Assembly (NCBI GenBank): GCA_019918135.1
Contig: WBZZ01005563.1
Coordinates: 1 to 40,000, forward strand
DNA: 40,000 nt
From: Paulinella micropora
Taxonomy: Eukaryota; Cercozoa; Imbricatea; Euglyphida; Paulinellidae
Reading direction: 5' to 3'
This document shows, piece after piece, positions 7,736 to 16,212 of this stretch; position 1 is the stretch's first letter, and every line of letters starts with the position of its first letter. The notes under the pieces are model-generated. The model did no database searches, had not been told where the DNA came from, and saw nothing but the letters and a program-made list of their open reading frames with translations. Both the position numbers and the translations under genes were made by a program.

Positions 7736-10276
7736 CTAGACTAGGAATTGAAAATTTCGCAAGCTAGTTGATTCCGACATCGGTTCCGTGAAATGTTCTT
7801 GCGCTGGAGTACTAGCGGGTTTAGCAGAATCGTAGCCTACCTCTTTTAGTATCTGCTGCTGATATTTTCGCTGATGCAAAATTATTTTCCCGTTCGATTG
7901 CTCTATCTCTATTCCTTTGAATTCACGGGCAATACCGAGTCTTTTGAGCGGGAAATGTTTTTCTAATGCGGACGCAAAACGCTCATATGCTTGTTTGTTT
8001 GGTGCGGTGAACAACAAGTCATCAACATGAAATATCCCTACTATCGCCTCTCTCAAAGCTTTATCATTTTCTACAAACATACATAAGCCTGAATCTAGCA
8101 ACCTAAAACCTAGCTCCTCTAACGTGGGTGCTAATATCTCATACCATCTTCTTCCTGCCTGTGGTGCACCATATAAAGCACCATCTATACGCCATATCAT
8201 CCCCTCATGCCCTTCTCTGTCTACACTCTCTGGCGCATATGCATAAACAGGGTCATTCATACGAGCATTTAGGTATGCATTTTTAAAATCTATGCCGTAT
8301 AGTTTGTGTTTGTGCCAGGCAGCTAGTTTGGCGAGAAATAAAAGTGAATGGTGCGCGGCGCAAGGAACAAAGAGCTGATCTGGGTTATAGCTAACACCGG
8401 GTTCTAACATATCTCCCCGTAAAGCTAAACGAGACTTTATGAACTTTTTCCCGTTCTCATCTAACTTTACTTTGTGAACCCATGTCAATCTAACTATCTT
8501 ACTAACTCCTGCCTTGCTTGCCTCCTTATGGGGTACCCATGTGTATGTGTTAAAGGATTGTAGAGCTTTTAGCTCTGTTTTCATACCCTCTAAAACATCT
8601 TTAGCTGTCAAACCTTCCTCTATGACATCTTTGGGTACTCTGATATCTACATACAAATAAAAATCACGAATCTCATCTGCCACCATACGGTCAACGCATA
8701 AAAACATGTTAGCGGGACTTTGTAACGGGTATTCGGGATCTTTCACGGAGTATTTGAGGATTTCCGAATTCAGCATCCGTTCTTCTTCGCCCTCAAACTT
8801 AACTATGTGGGTGGGCTGAGGTCTGTCTCTTACTACGAGTCTATCTCTGGGGTCACTCACTCTGCTGACTACCCCTACTCGTACTATGCTCTCCCATCCC
8901 TCACCGTACTTTTTCTTCGCCCATCCATCTCCCCATGCACGTGCGGGCACTCTTACTACCTTACCTATTAGCTCTTGAGCCTCTCTCTTTTCTCTCTTGG
9001 GCTCATTGCTAGGGGTAAATCTCTCTACTGCCTTGCGCTGCCTTTTACCGGGGATTATGTTACTCTCCGTTACTCTCTGACTCTGCTCCCACGTTAATCC
9101 CTTAGATGGTGGTGATTTTTCTTCGTATGCTCTTCTTTCATTTATTTTTAGTGGATCTGTTGGATCTTGTTCATTTGTATGCTCTTGTGGCTTGATCTTG
9201 TGCTCTGGGGGTAATTGTTGTGGATAATGTGGCTCTGGACTTGTGTGTAGGCGTGTATGTTTGTGATCCAATGTATTCTTCTCCACATGCTCATTTTCAT
9301 GCTCATTCTCATTCGCATCGATATCAACATTCTCTGTCTCCCCCTCAACTTCATCAAAGTGTGTTGTTGGGTGGTCGTTGTTGACGTTGTGCGGTGACTT
9401 AGGTGATTGAGGTGGTGATTGGGGTGGTGATTGGGGTGGTGACGCTTGTGGAGATGTGTGTGGTTGCTCGCTCTCATTCTCATTCTCCCCCTCAGAGTCA
9501 TCATTATCCCACGACACTAGTTTAGGAGGATGAGCTTGTTTACCGATTTTGTGAATATTAAATCTCACATCTCTCACTCCGGAAATTATCTTCTTACCAT
9601 CCCATACGCGGTATAGTTCCCGAAATAGATCATATCCTACTAGCATCACCTTTTTCCCTCTGTACTTTCCCTTCCGCACTTTAGTCTTAGGTATATGTAA
9701 CACACCCATACATCCTATTGGTTTTAAATGAAAGAGTGTTGGTTTTCTACCTAACAGCTGCTCATAAGGCGAAATTCCTTTGCGTTCCCCGTGAATTGCC
9801 GGTAGTATGTTGTGAATGGTTGTTGCTGCGTGTTCTAATTCTGCCCAGAATTGCGGCGGTAATTTAGCGTGATATCTCATTGCTCGTGCAGGCCCCGCCG
9901 TAATATCATTCACTTTTGCCGCAATAGGATTCCCGTCTTTATCGTTTGTCGCGGAGGTTTTCCAAATAAAGCGAATATTTTTCCACCACTTAATGACTTC
10001 CTGAGGAATATGGAATTCTTGATCTGCGCGAATTTCCTTTACTTTGTTTCCTGTCTGTCTCTCATAAAAGGCTACAGCTTGTTCCAAGCAATCTACAAAC
10101 TCATTCTTATGGGCTAAATAAAAGTCAAGAATGAACAGTGAGTAGTCGTCGGTGACCGAAAATTTATACCGTTTACCACCTATTGATCTAGTTGCCCACG
10201 GTCCTGATGTGTCTATGTGTAGAATTATACCTGGCTTTTGGGCTCTTTCTATTGTATTAACTGCAAAACGTGGCAA
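7736..10276 (-). CDS. pol: copia integrase core and reverse transcriptase
   Basis: 846 aa in one frame. Residues 1-240 are the integrase core: first Asp in H-I-D-T-S-G-P (22), second in R-A-D-Q-E-F (85). The third catalytic Glu is expected in an N-G-V-A-E-R-type motif, but here the sequence is N-P-I-A-A-K-V-N with Ala at 120. Next comes a Ser/Pro/His/Glu-rich linker with S-P-P-Q repeats (about 260-400). RT follows from about 560, with D-F-K-N-A-Y-L-N (about 662), G-A-L-Y-G-A-P-Q-A-G-R-R-W and F-H-V-D-D (about 751; most copia elements have Y-V-D-D). The domain order integrase-RT-RNase H defines Ty1/copia. The first codon is TTG after a frame lesion, not a real start. Confidence 0.9.
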   Translation of the reverse strand: MPRFAVNTIERAQKPGIILHIDTSGPWATRSIGGKRYKFSVTDDYSLFILDFYLAHKNEFVDCLEQAVAFYERQTGNKVKEIRADQEFHIPQEVIKWWKNIRFIWKTSATNDKDGNPIAAKVNDITAGPARAMRYHAKLPPQFWAELEHAATTIHNILPAIHGERKGISPYEQLLGRKPTLFHLKPIGCMGVLHIPKTKVRKGKYRGKKVMLVGYDLFRELYRVWDGKKIISGVRDVRFNIHKIGKQAHPPKLVSWDNDDSEGENENESEQPHTSPQASPPQSPPQSPPQSPKSPHNVNNDHPTTHFDEVEGETENVDIDANENEHENEHVEKNTLDHKHTRLHTSPEPHYPQQLPPEHKIKPQEHTNEQDPTDPLKINERRAYEEKSPPSKGLTWEQSQRVTESNIIPGKRQRKAVERFTPSNEPKREKREAQELIGKVVRVPARAWGDGWAKKKYGEGWESIVRVGVVSRVSDPRDRLVVRDRPQPTHIVKFEGEEERMLNSEILKYSVKDPEYPLQSPANMFLCVDRMVADEIRDFYLYVDIRVPKDVIEEGLTAKDVLEGMKTELKALQSFNTYTWVPHKEASKAGVSKIVRLTWVHKVKLDENGKKFIKSRLALRGDMLEPGVSYNPDQLFVPCAAHHSLLFLAKLAAWHKHKLYGIDFKNAYLNARMNDPVYAYAPESVDREGHEGMIWRIDGALYGAPQAGRRWYEILAPTLEELGFRLLDSGLCMFVENDKALREAIVGIFHVDDLLFTAPNKQAYERFASALEKHFPLKRLGIAREFKGIEIEQSNGKIILHQRKYQQQILKEVGYDSAKPASTPAQEHFTEPMSESTSLRNFQFLV

Positions 10277-10556
10277 CGTTTAGACTTTCCTATCATGCAA
10301 GATTCGCAAAATCTCACATCGCTCTCGTCACCAACTAACTTAATGTTCAAATTTTTTGCCAATAGGCGCATCTTTGTTAACCCATAATGCCCACAGGCAT
10401 AGTGAAAAAGCTTGATTCCTATCTTTCTAGGTTTGTCTGACTTTCTGGGGTCAGCTTCATATAATACTATATCTACGTGTAATTCTTTCTCTCTCTTATT
10501 TACTTCATGCTTACTTGTCTCGTTTTTGTTCTCATTTGTGGGGCTTCCCTCCCCTT
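10277..10556 (-). pseudogene. pol: copia pre-integrase HHCC zinc domain, out of frame
   Basis: In a third frame this gap encodes KLFHYACGHYGL and then C-E-S-C-M-I-G-K-S-K-R, the zinc-binding pre-integrase domain of copia elements. One lesion sits in the G run at about 10552-10556 (end of the protease ORF) and another near 10275-10280 (CGTTGCC), where the integrase frame resumes. It links the protease to integrase in the ancestral polyprotein. Confidence 0.75.
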
Positions 10557-12362
10557 CTACCCCCTTGTTGCGAAAGGATCATATCTTTCGTTGACTTTCA
10601 ATGGTTCATCATATTCGTCATCCCATCTATATATCATACTCTTAGTTAATCTTCCCCTTACTAATATGTCACTCTCGTTAATGTGGATGGGGTGTTTGAG
10701 TATTACTAACTGTCCGTTTTGGTGGATGACTGATCTGTTGTGTCTGTGGTCCATCTGTCCTGTAGATACTATGCTAACTGGTAAGGTAGTGTCGAGTAAC
10801 ATCTTCTTTTCTGCTGCTCTAGGCCTTCCTTTCCCATCTATCACAGTCAGCCTAGCTCTTCCTGACTTACTCAACTCCCTTTCTCCATTACCTGTCAGTA
10901 GTTCTACCGAGTCTATCTCATCGACATCCGTCAATCTGTCTTCTCTGCATGATATGTCTGTGCTTGCTCCACTATCCTGTACTGTCATGTCTCTCTTTTT
11001 CATCACTCTTTTTCTCACATGTATCAGTACATGCTCTGTCTCTCCTTCTGTCTCTGTCTCTGTTTCTAGTTCACCCTCAGAGGCTCCTCTACCCTCACCT
11101 TGTCCCTCTTCTGTGAGTTGTGGAGGTGTATTGATGGGACTCTGTCTGACTGCTCTCTCCAAGTACACTCCTTCTATTGCTCTTACTATGTCAGTCAAAA
11201 AGTCATCTCTCTCTAGCACGCCACTCACGACACGCATCACTTCTCCATTCATTCCCCTCACGCACTCATTCATCAACGTTTTAGCTATTTCATTTATATC
11301 TTTGAAGGTTATGACGGGAGGGTTGATGGGTTGCGTGTTTGTTGTCTGTGTTGGTGGGAGTGCTGTGATTGGTCTAGAACTAGAGATTTGGAGTTGTTGT
11401 GAGGTGGGACCTATTTGGTTGCCAAACTTGTTGACAGAAGTGGGCCCAAGTCGTTGCTCTCCCTCATCCACTCCACTCTCTTCTCTCCCTTCTCTGCTCT
11501 GGCCGGTCCGCTGACTAGAAAATGGATTATGTTTGCGTGGTTGTTGCGGAATATTTTGCGAGACTTGTGGACTTGTGGAAATTTTGGTGTCACGTAAAGT
11601 TTCAAATTCCCCGAAAACGAGTCTTTGCGTAATTTTATGAGACTTTTCCAATGCCGCAGCTTTAAGACCTCGTTCGTCTGGGTAGTAAGGAGATTTGGGG
11701 GGACGCAACACGGGACTTACCGACAAATCCAACTCCGGATAATCTGGGTCTTGTGTGGCGTGATATCCGCAGTACCTCGCATAAGATAATCGTTTCGCGT
11801 GATTTGCGTATATTCCTTTTCCTTTTGATTTTTCAACGGAAACATTACACGGTTTTTTGCGTCTGTTTATTCCGGCACATTTTGTGTCAGGCGTGACTCC
11901 GTAAGAACTCTCAAGCCTCAAAGGAGTTTCGTTAGGGTTAGGGGTGACTGAGGAACATCGTGGGGTGGCGGATACTAACCGCTCTTCCTTGCCTTCTCCC
12001 CGTAGTGAGGAGGGACCTCGTAGGGTGGCCGATACTAACCGCACTTCCCGTCCTTCTCCACTCTCACTATGTCTATTCCCTACCCTAGGTGTAGTCTTTG
12101 TATCGTTCAAAAGGGCTTGGGGACTTGTAAATTTGTGATGAGGTGAGCTTGGTTGCTCGTCATCTCTTTCTCTTTCTTCTTCATCATCATCGCTCTTATC
12201 ATAAGTGTTCCCCATATGGAGCAAAGCAACGTGTGTATCAGAGTCACTTTGTTCGTCTTCGTTTTTGTCGTTGCCGGTTGTTATCAAAGTGAGTGCTTTC
12301 TTTTTCTTATGAAAGGGTTTCTTTTTGTTTTTGTAATTGTTCTTTTGTTCGTTCTTTTCTTG
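10557..12362 (-). CDS. pol: copia protease with long charged N-terminal extension
   Basis: The frame is open from just after an in-frame TAA (12363-12365) to 10557, about 600 aa. The retropepsin active site is V-Q-D-S-G-A-S-T-D-I-S at about 438 of the segment starting at 12287, followed by an L-P-V-S-I-V-S-T-G region. Copia proteases normally carry D-T/S-G-A. Upstream lie about 400 residues rich in Asp/Glu/Ser/Pro, with an unusual Cys/Tyr patch (R-R-K-K-P-C-N-V ... Y-C-G-Y-H) that I cannot assign. The same frame upstream of the TAA holds the Gag zinc knuckle, so Gag and protease are divided only by this stop. Confidence 0.75.
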   Translation of the reverse strand, partial: QEKNEQKNNYKNKKKPFHKKKKALTLITTGNDKNEDEQSDSDTHVALLHMGNTYDKSDDDEEERERDDEQPSSPHHKFTSPQALLNDTKTTPRVGNRHSESGEGREVRLVSATLRGPSSLRGEGKEERLVSATPRCSSVTPNPNETPLRLESSYGVTPDTKCAGINRRKKPCNVSVEKSKGKGIYANHAKRLSYARYCGYHATQDPDYPELDLSVSPVLRPPKSPYYPDERGLKAAALEKSHKITQRLVFGEFETLRDTKISTSPQVSQNIPQQPRKHNPFSSQRTGQSREGREESGVDEGEQRLGPTSVNKFGNQIGPTSQQLQISSSRPITALPPTQTTNTQPINPPVITFKDINEIAKTLMNECVRGMNGEVMRVVSGVLERDDFLTDIVRAIEGVYLERAVRQSPINTPPQLTEEGQGEGRGASEGELETETETEGETEHVLIHVRKRVMKKRDMTVQDSGASTDISCREDRLTDVDEIDSVELLTGNGERELSKSGRARLTVIDGKGRPRAAEKKMLLDTTLPVSIVSTGQMDHRHNRSVIHQNGQLVILKHPIHINESDILVRGRLTKSMIYRWDDEYDEPLKVNERYDPFATRG

Positions 12363-12434
12363 TTACGTGCCTTTGTCTTCCGTTTGATTCCGTTTTAATT
12401 TTCCTTCTTTGCAGAACTTTTCCGAAATCACCGG

Positions 12435-12476
12435 ACAATATCTCATGGTATGGCCTTTGGCATCACATCCGAAACA
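12435..12476 (-). other. gag: Gag CCHC zinc knuckle
   Basis: This stretch encodes C-F-G-C-D-A-K-G-H-T-M-R-Y-C, a perfect CX2CX4HX4C nucleocapsid knuckle for genomic RNA binding. It lies between the Gag stop (12551) and the TAA at 12363-12365, in the protease frame. A TGA lies a few codons upstream in that frame. Confidence 0.85.
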
Positions 12477-12550
12477 CGTGACTTTGAGCGTTCAGTTTGG
12501 AGCTGTCTTTGGTCCCGGTTTATTGTCTCCCCTTTTCCCTTTATTATCCA

Positions 12551-13563
12551 TCAGGAGATTGGTCTCTTGCCGCTGCTTGCCATCCCGAGATTTCTTGTTG
12601 TTGTCTTTGCGAATTTGAGTTTTTCTCTCACGGAAATTGTTACGTCTTTCTTTTTCTCCCACATTAACCATCTTTCCCTAGATGCTTCGCATAGTTCCGA
12701 GAAATTTGGTCTTAGTCTGGCCGGGAGATCATAGTGGTCCACCTGAAATTTATCCCCGAAAGCTGGATGGTAGCGCAATTTCTTAAATAGCTTTCTCTTT
12801 GCTTCCTCATCGGAAAATGGCGCCCCACGTAAACTTTCAAGCTGGATTTTCTTTGCGAGAAATTCATTTAGCCAGTCTACATACCTCTGACCTGCCCTTG
12901 GTCTCGTTCTCTCAAACTCTTCCTCTAACATGTACCTACCTGCTCCGGAAATGCCTCCCATTTGATCTCTTACTACTATCAAGTCTTCAATGGGTCCTTT
13001 CGTCTTCTGTGTTCGCAGGAAATTAGATACATTGTCTTTGGAAAAAGCCACAGACAGACATAACTGCAAAGTTTTCATCCTTTCATAATATTTCTTCTCT
13101 TTGCGGATAGCTGTCTTTCTTCTTGTGTGTTGTTTCATACTTTGTCTTTTCTTTTTCCTCGCTTCTTTCTCTTTCCACTCTCTCTTTTGTTCTGCTGTCA
13201 TTTTATCCCAACCTTCTGGCTGTTTGATATCTTCTTTCTTTGTCTGGGGTCTCTGTCTTCCTCTCTGAGAGGTGTCTGAGAGGTGTCTGACTCTTCATCT
13301 TCCTCGCTATCACTTATGGGCGTGTCGGGCTCTTCTAAGTCTTCTGCCGTCTTAGCCCTTGCTTCGTCGTAAGGAAAATCCCTTTTGGCTTTAGCTGGGT
13401 CGGCTAATGCCGCAGATACCATCTCTGCCACGTGGACAGATATCCCCTGCATGTGCTTCTGAAACTTGCTTGACCAAGGCCAAAAGCTTTGGTCGTTGCC
13501 CTCGAATATGGGCACTTGACTCAATACGTGCTTTGGCACGCTTGCCTCCTTGACAAGGCTCAT
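12551..13563 (-). pseudogene. gag: copia copy B Gag, one frameshift
   Basis: The ATG is at 13561-13563, with the Met complement embedded in the tRNA-Met-like primer site. The N-terminal part has F-E-G-N-D-Q-S-F-W-P-W, then an acidic Ser/Asp/Glu stretch. The frame breaks at the TTT run near 13222-13226 (copy A has TTTT there and stays open). The second part, 13201-12551, starts M-T-A-E-Q-K-R-E-W and contains a helical capsid-like region ending before the zinc knuckle. Gag forms the virus-like particle. The lesion could be a homopolymer sequencing error. Confidence 0.8.
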
Positions 13564-13567
13564 AACC
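13557..13567 (-). promoter_or_regulatory. candidate half-tRNA-Met primer binding site, copy B
   Basis: The minus strand reads GGTTATGAGCC, complementary to a tRNA-Met anticodon stem-loop. It overlaps the gag ATG and abuts the 25 bp LTR-end block. This matches known copia/Ty5 half-tRNA priming, inferred from sequence alone. Confidence 0.45.
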
Positions 13568-14384
13568 AAAGTAATCTATCACTCAAACGCGAGTATATGT
13601 GAGTTAGTATTTGGCGGAGGAGACATACGCCTATGTGAGGAAGTTTGTTTGTTGTGCTTATGAGTTGCTATTGCCGAACTCCACTGGAGACGTAGGATAG
13701 CTCACTTGCTTATTTCGTTTTATTTTTTCTAGTTTCTTCGTTGTGCTTGTTAGCATCTCGTCCGTTTACTTGGTTGTGCTCGTGACACTGTGTTGAACAT
13801 ACATTAGTGTATTGACGTTGACATATACATATGTGTATCTTCATATTGCGTGTTGGTCATTTTCCGTGCGAATGGTGTGGATTGCTCATGCATGAGATAT
13901 TAATAATGATGTTGATGTGCTTATTGCTTAACGTTGTGTTTAATGTTTTGCTGTTGGAGTTGTGAACATATTTTATCAATTAACTTGTTTGGCTGTTGTC
14001 TGGCTTTGTGACATGTCCTATGTTGGCTCATATCGGCCGCTATTCCTAAATAGGGGAAGCAATCTACCAAGTTATTAATATACTATTTAGTTATATCGGT
14101 CTATACATGTTTTACATAGTTATTAATATTTCTGGTACTGGTGGCAGTCAGTTCCTTCATAGGACTGATCATTGCTTTAATACTCAGTTGTGTTTCCTTT
14201 ATTTAAGTTTAGGCGGGTAGTGACGTGTTAGTTAGTTCAAATTAGATTTAGCCAGGGTCTGGCTCAGTTTCCGTCTTAATAAAGACTAACTGTCTGAAGT
14301 TTAAATGGGAACCCCTCCCCCGGCAACCTACTAATGTTACATCGGCCATGTGTGTATTTAATTGAACGCAGGTTGGTAATTTCC
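13566..14384 (-). mobile_element. 5' LTR/leader region of copia copy B
   Basis: Near-identical to 843-1672. AT-rich, no ORF. In element sense a purine-rich run (complement of 14312-14321) lies near its far end. The homology stops at 14384, where the sequence becomes TGAGGCGATGCCTGA, a near-palindrome. Only its last 25 bp (13566-13590) matches the 3' LTR candidate at 6317-6621. Confidence 0.6.
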
Positions 14385-14445
14385 TGAGGCGATGCCTGAT
14401 TAAAATCTGTGTCATTTAGTGGCCAAACTGCCAAACTCATGGCTC

Positions 14446-14656
14446 GAACTATTCCAAAACAAAAATTTTGATTTTAAGTTGCTCATATTAATATTTCAGC
14501 AAATATATAAAATTAATGTTGAGTTCAATAACTTAAAATTTATTATTTGAACTATTCCAAAACAAAAATTGTGATTTTAAGTTGATAATATTAATATTTC
14601 AGCAAATAAAATTAATGAGGCGCCTCATGTTGAGTTCAATAAATTAAAATTTATTT
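14446..14656 (+). repeat. two-copy tandem repeat, period about 103 bp
   Basis: GAACTATTCCAAAACAAAAAT begins at 14446 and, one base shorter in match, at 14549; the AT-rich units continue to a shared TTAAAATTTATT end. The second unit carries a 12 bp insertion that forms the palindrome ATGAGGCGCCTCAT (14615-14628). Confidence 0.85.
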
Positions 14657-14704
14657 ATGTCAGTGCTTTGAAAACACACTGTTACTAATAAAGGTAATAA
14701 CATT

Positions 14705-15997
14705 TCAAGTACAATTATATAGTCTTAAATCTTTTTTGATGTGTTCTTGATCGGTCGATGCGATTTGTAAGGATGACCCCTCACTTTCACTTGACGGTTG
14801 CATGCAGATATCGAGTGAGATGATGTGCGACGCCAACACGTCTTTCTCCCAAGCTTTGAATTCTTTATCCTCTGTGCTTGGATCGTTTATGGATTGCTTT
14901 TCTTCTTGACCATGCAACCAAGCCGGTAGATACGTCCCCGTATACTGGTTTGAACCTGATGAATGGCCCCAAACGTTAACAAGGACTACTGAGTCAACAT
15001 TTGGATCATCGCCATCAACGTCCACCTTAGTTACCTTCCCCAAGCTGAATTTTTTCACTTCCCTCTTCCTCGATTTACTTCTCACTCTCTTCTTTCTGTC
15101 ACCGTCGTAATCTACCCACTCAAACACGATGAACGTATCTACACCAGGAAGCTCCTCACCTGCACCAAGCTCGCCGTCGACCACGTTCCGAGGCTGCTCG
15201 TCGACCACGTTCCGAGTCTGCTCGTCGATTACAGTGTGTTCTTGTAGCTGCTGCTGACTCGCATCCAGAGCGTGCACAGCCTGAGTTGCATTTTGATCAT
15301 GAGTAGCAGCCACACATGGATCTCGGTTATGACTATTATTTCCAACACCTTTCTCTTCTTTATCATCTTCCCTCTGCTGCGCATGCTGCACAGGACTGTG
15401 CGGGTGCTGGCCATCGCGACTGTCACCAGCAACTCCTTCGCGTTGCACTTCTCCTTTCTCCTCCTCATCCTCCTCCTCATCCTCCTCCTCATCATCCTGG
15501 TCCTCCTCCTCTTCGCTTGAAGACACTCGGCGGGGGCGCTGCCCGCCGCGCTGCCTGCCGCGCTGCCTGCCGCGCTGCCCGCCGCGCTGCCCGCCTCGCT
15601 GCACGCCACGACCTGCCCGCTGCTGCCCGCCGCGACCACGTCCAGGCACGGGTGGTTGACCTGTTACAGAAGACTAATATATAACACAAACTCTGAATGC
15701 TATACATGGACACAAAAATGACGCATGCGACATATATTAGAGGGCGCCTCAGGTGTTATATTACCTGCATGCTGCTGTCCGCCGCGACCACGTCGAGGTT
15801 GTCCATCTGTCCAAGTTAGAAAAGCATGTATCACATAAACACTAATACTAAACGCACTTGAAGGGAAAAGTAAATCAAGGTAAAGTGTCTAACTATACAT
15901 GCAACATAGATATTAAAGCGCTGCATTCATTGTCACCTGCACGCTGCTGTCCTCCACGACCACGTCGAGGCCTAGGTGCCACTGGCACAGCTTTCAT
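14705..15997 (-). CDS. Three-exon RGG-repeat and acidic-tract protein
   Basis: Inferred exons: 15997-15937, 15806-15765, 15660-14705, giving 352 aa. Introns are 130 and 104 nt, GT-AG and phase 1. Exon 1 starts with ATG and encodes MKAVPVAPRPRRGRGGQQRA; exon 2 repeats R-R-G-R-G-G-Q-Q; exon 3 opens with P-G-R-G-R-G-G-Q-Q, so three exons carry copies of one motif. Residues 1-79 are Arg/Gly/Gln repeats (12 bp DNA repeats at 15537-15600); about 81-104 are almost all Asp/Glu/Ser. From about 200 to the end lies a likely globular domain (V-F-E-W-V-D-Y; V-L-V-N-V-W-G; Y-L-P-A-W-L). RGG boxes usually bind RNA or DNA. Alternatively exon 1 starts at the acceptor-like CCAG|TGGCACC and these are 3' exons of the transposase-like gene. 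Confidence 0.65.
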
Positions 15998-16212
15998 AAC
16001 AAAGCACCACATCAAACAAGAAAACTAAATGAAATTCAAATCCAACAAATCCAAATAAATCAAAGAAACAACCAAGTTCAACTCTTAGAAAGGAACAGAA
16101 CATATGATCTATTACGATTAATCTCATAATATTATGCTTGCCCAATGCAAATGGGATAGAGCAATTTAAATTATTAAGTACCTGCGCCTGCATAGTCATC
16201 TTGCGGCAGCTG

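Noticed and set aside
10507..11514. 335 aa plus-strand ORF opposite the copia protease
   Set aside because: The minus strand carries the D-S-G-A-S protease motif; the plus frame is Ser/Leu-rich shadow sequence.
13391..13582. Alternative Gag start M-I-D-Y-F-G-Y-E-P-C
   Set aside because: It is a different frame over the LTR end and primer site; the M-S-L-V-K-E-A-S frame has the copia Gag motif.
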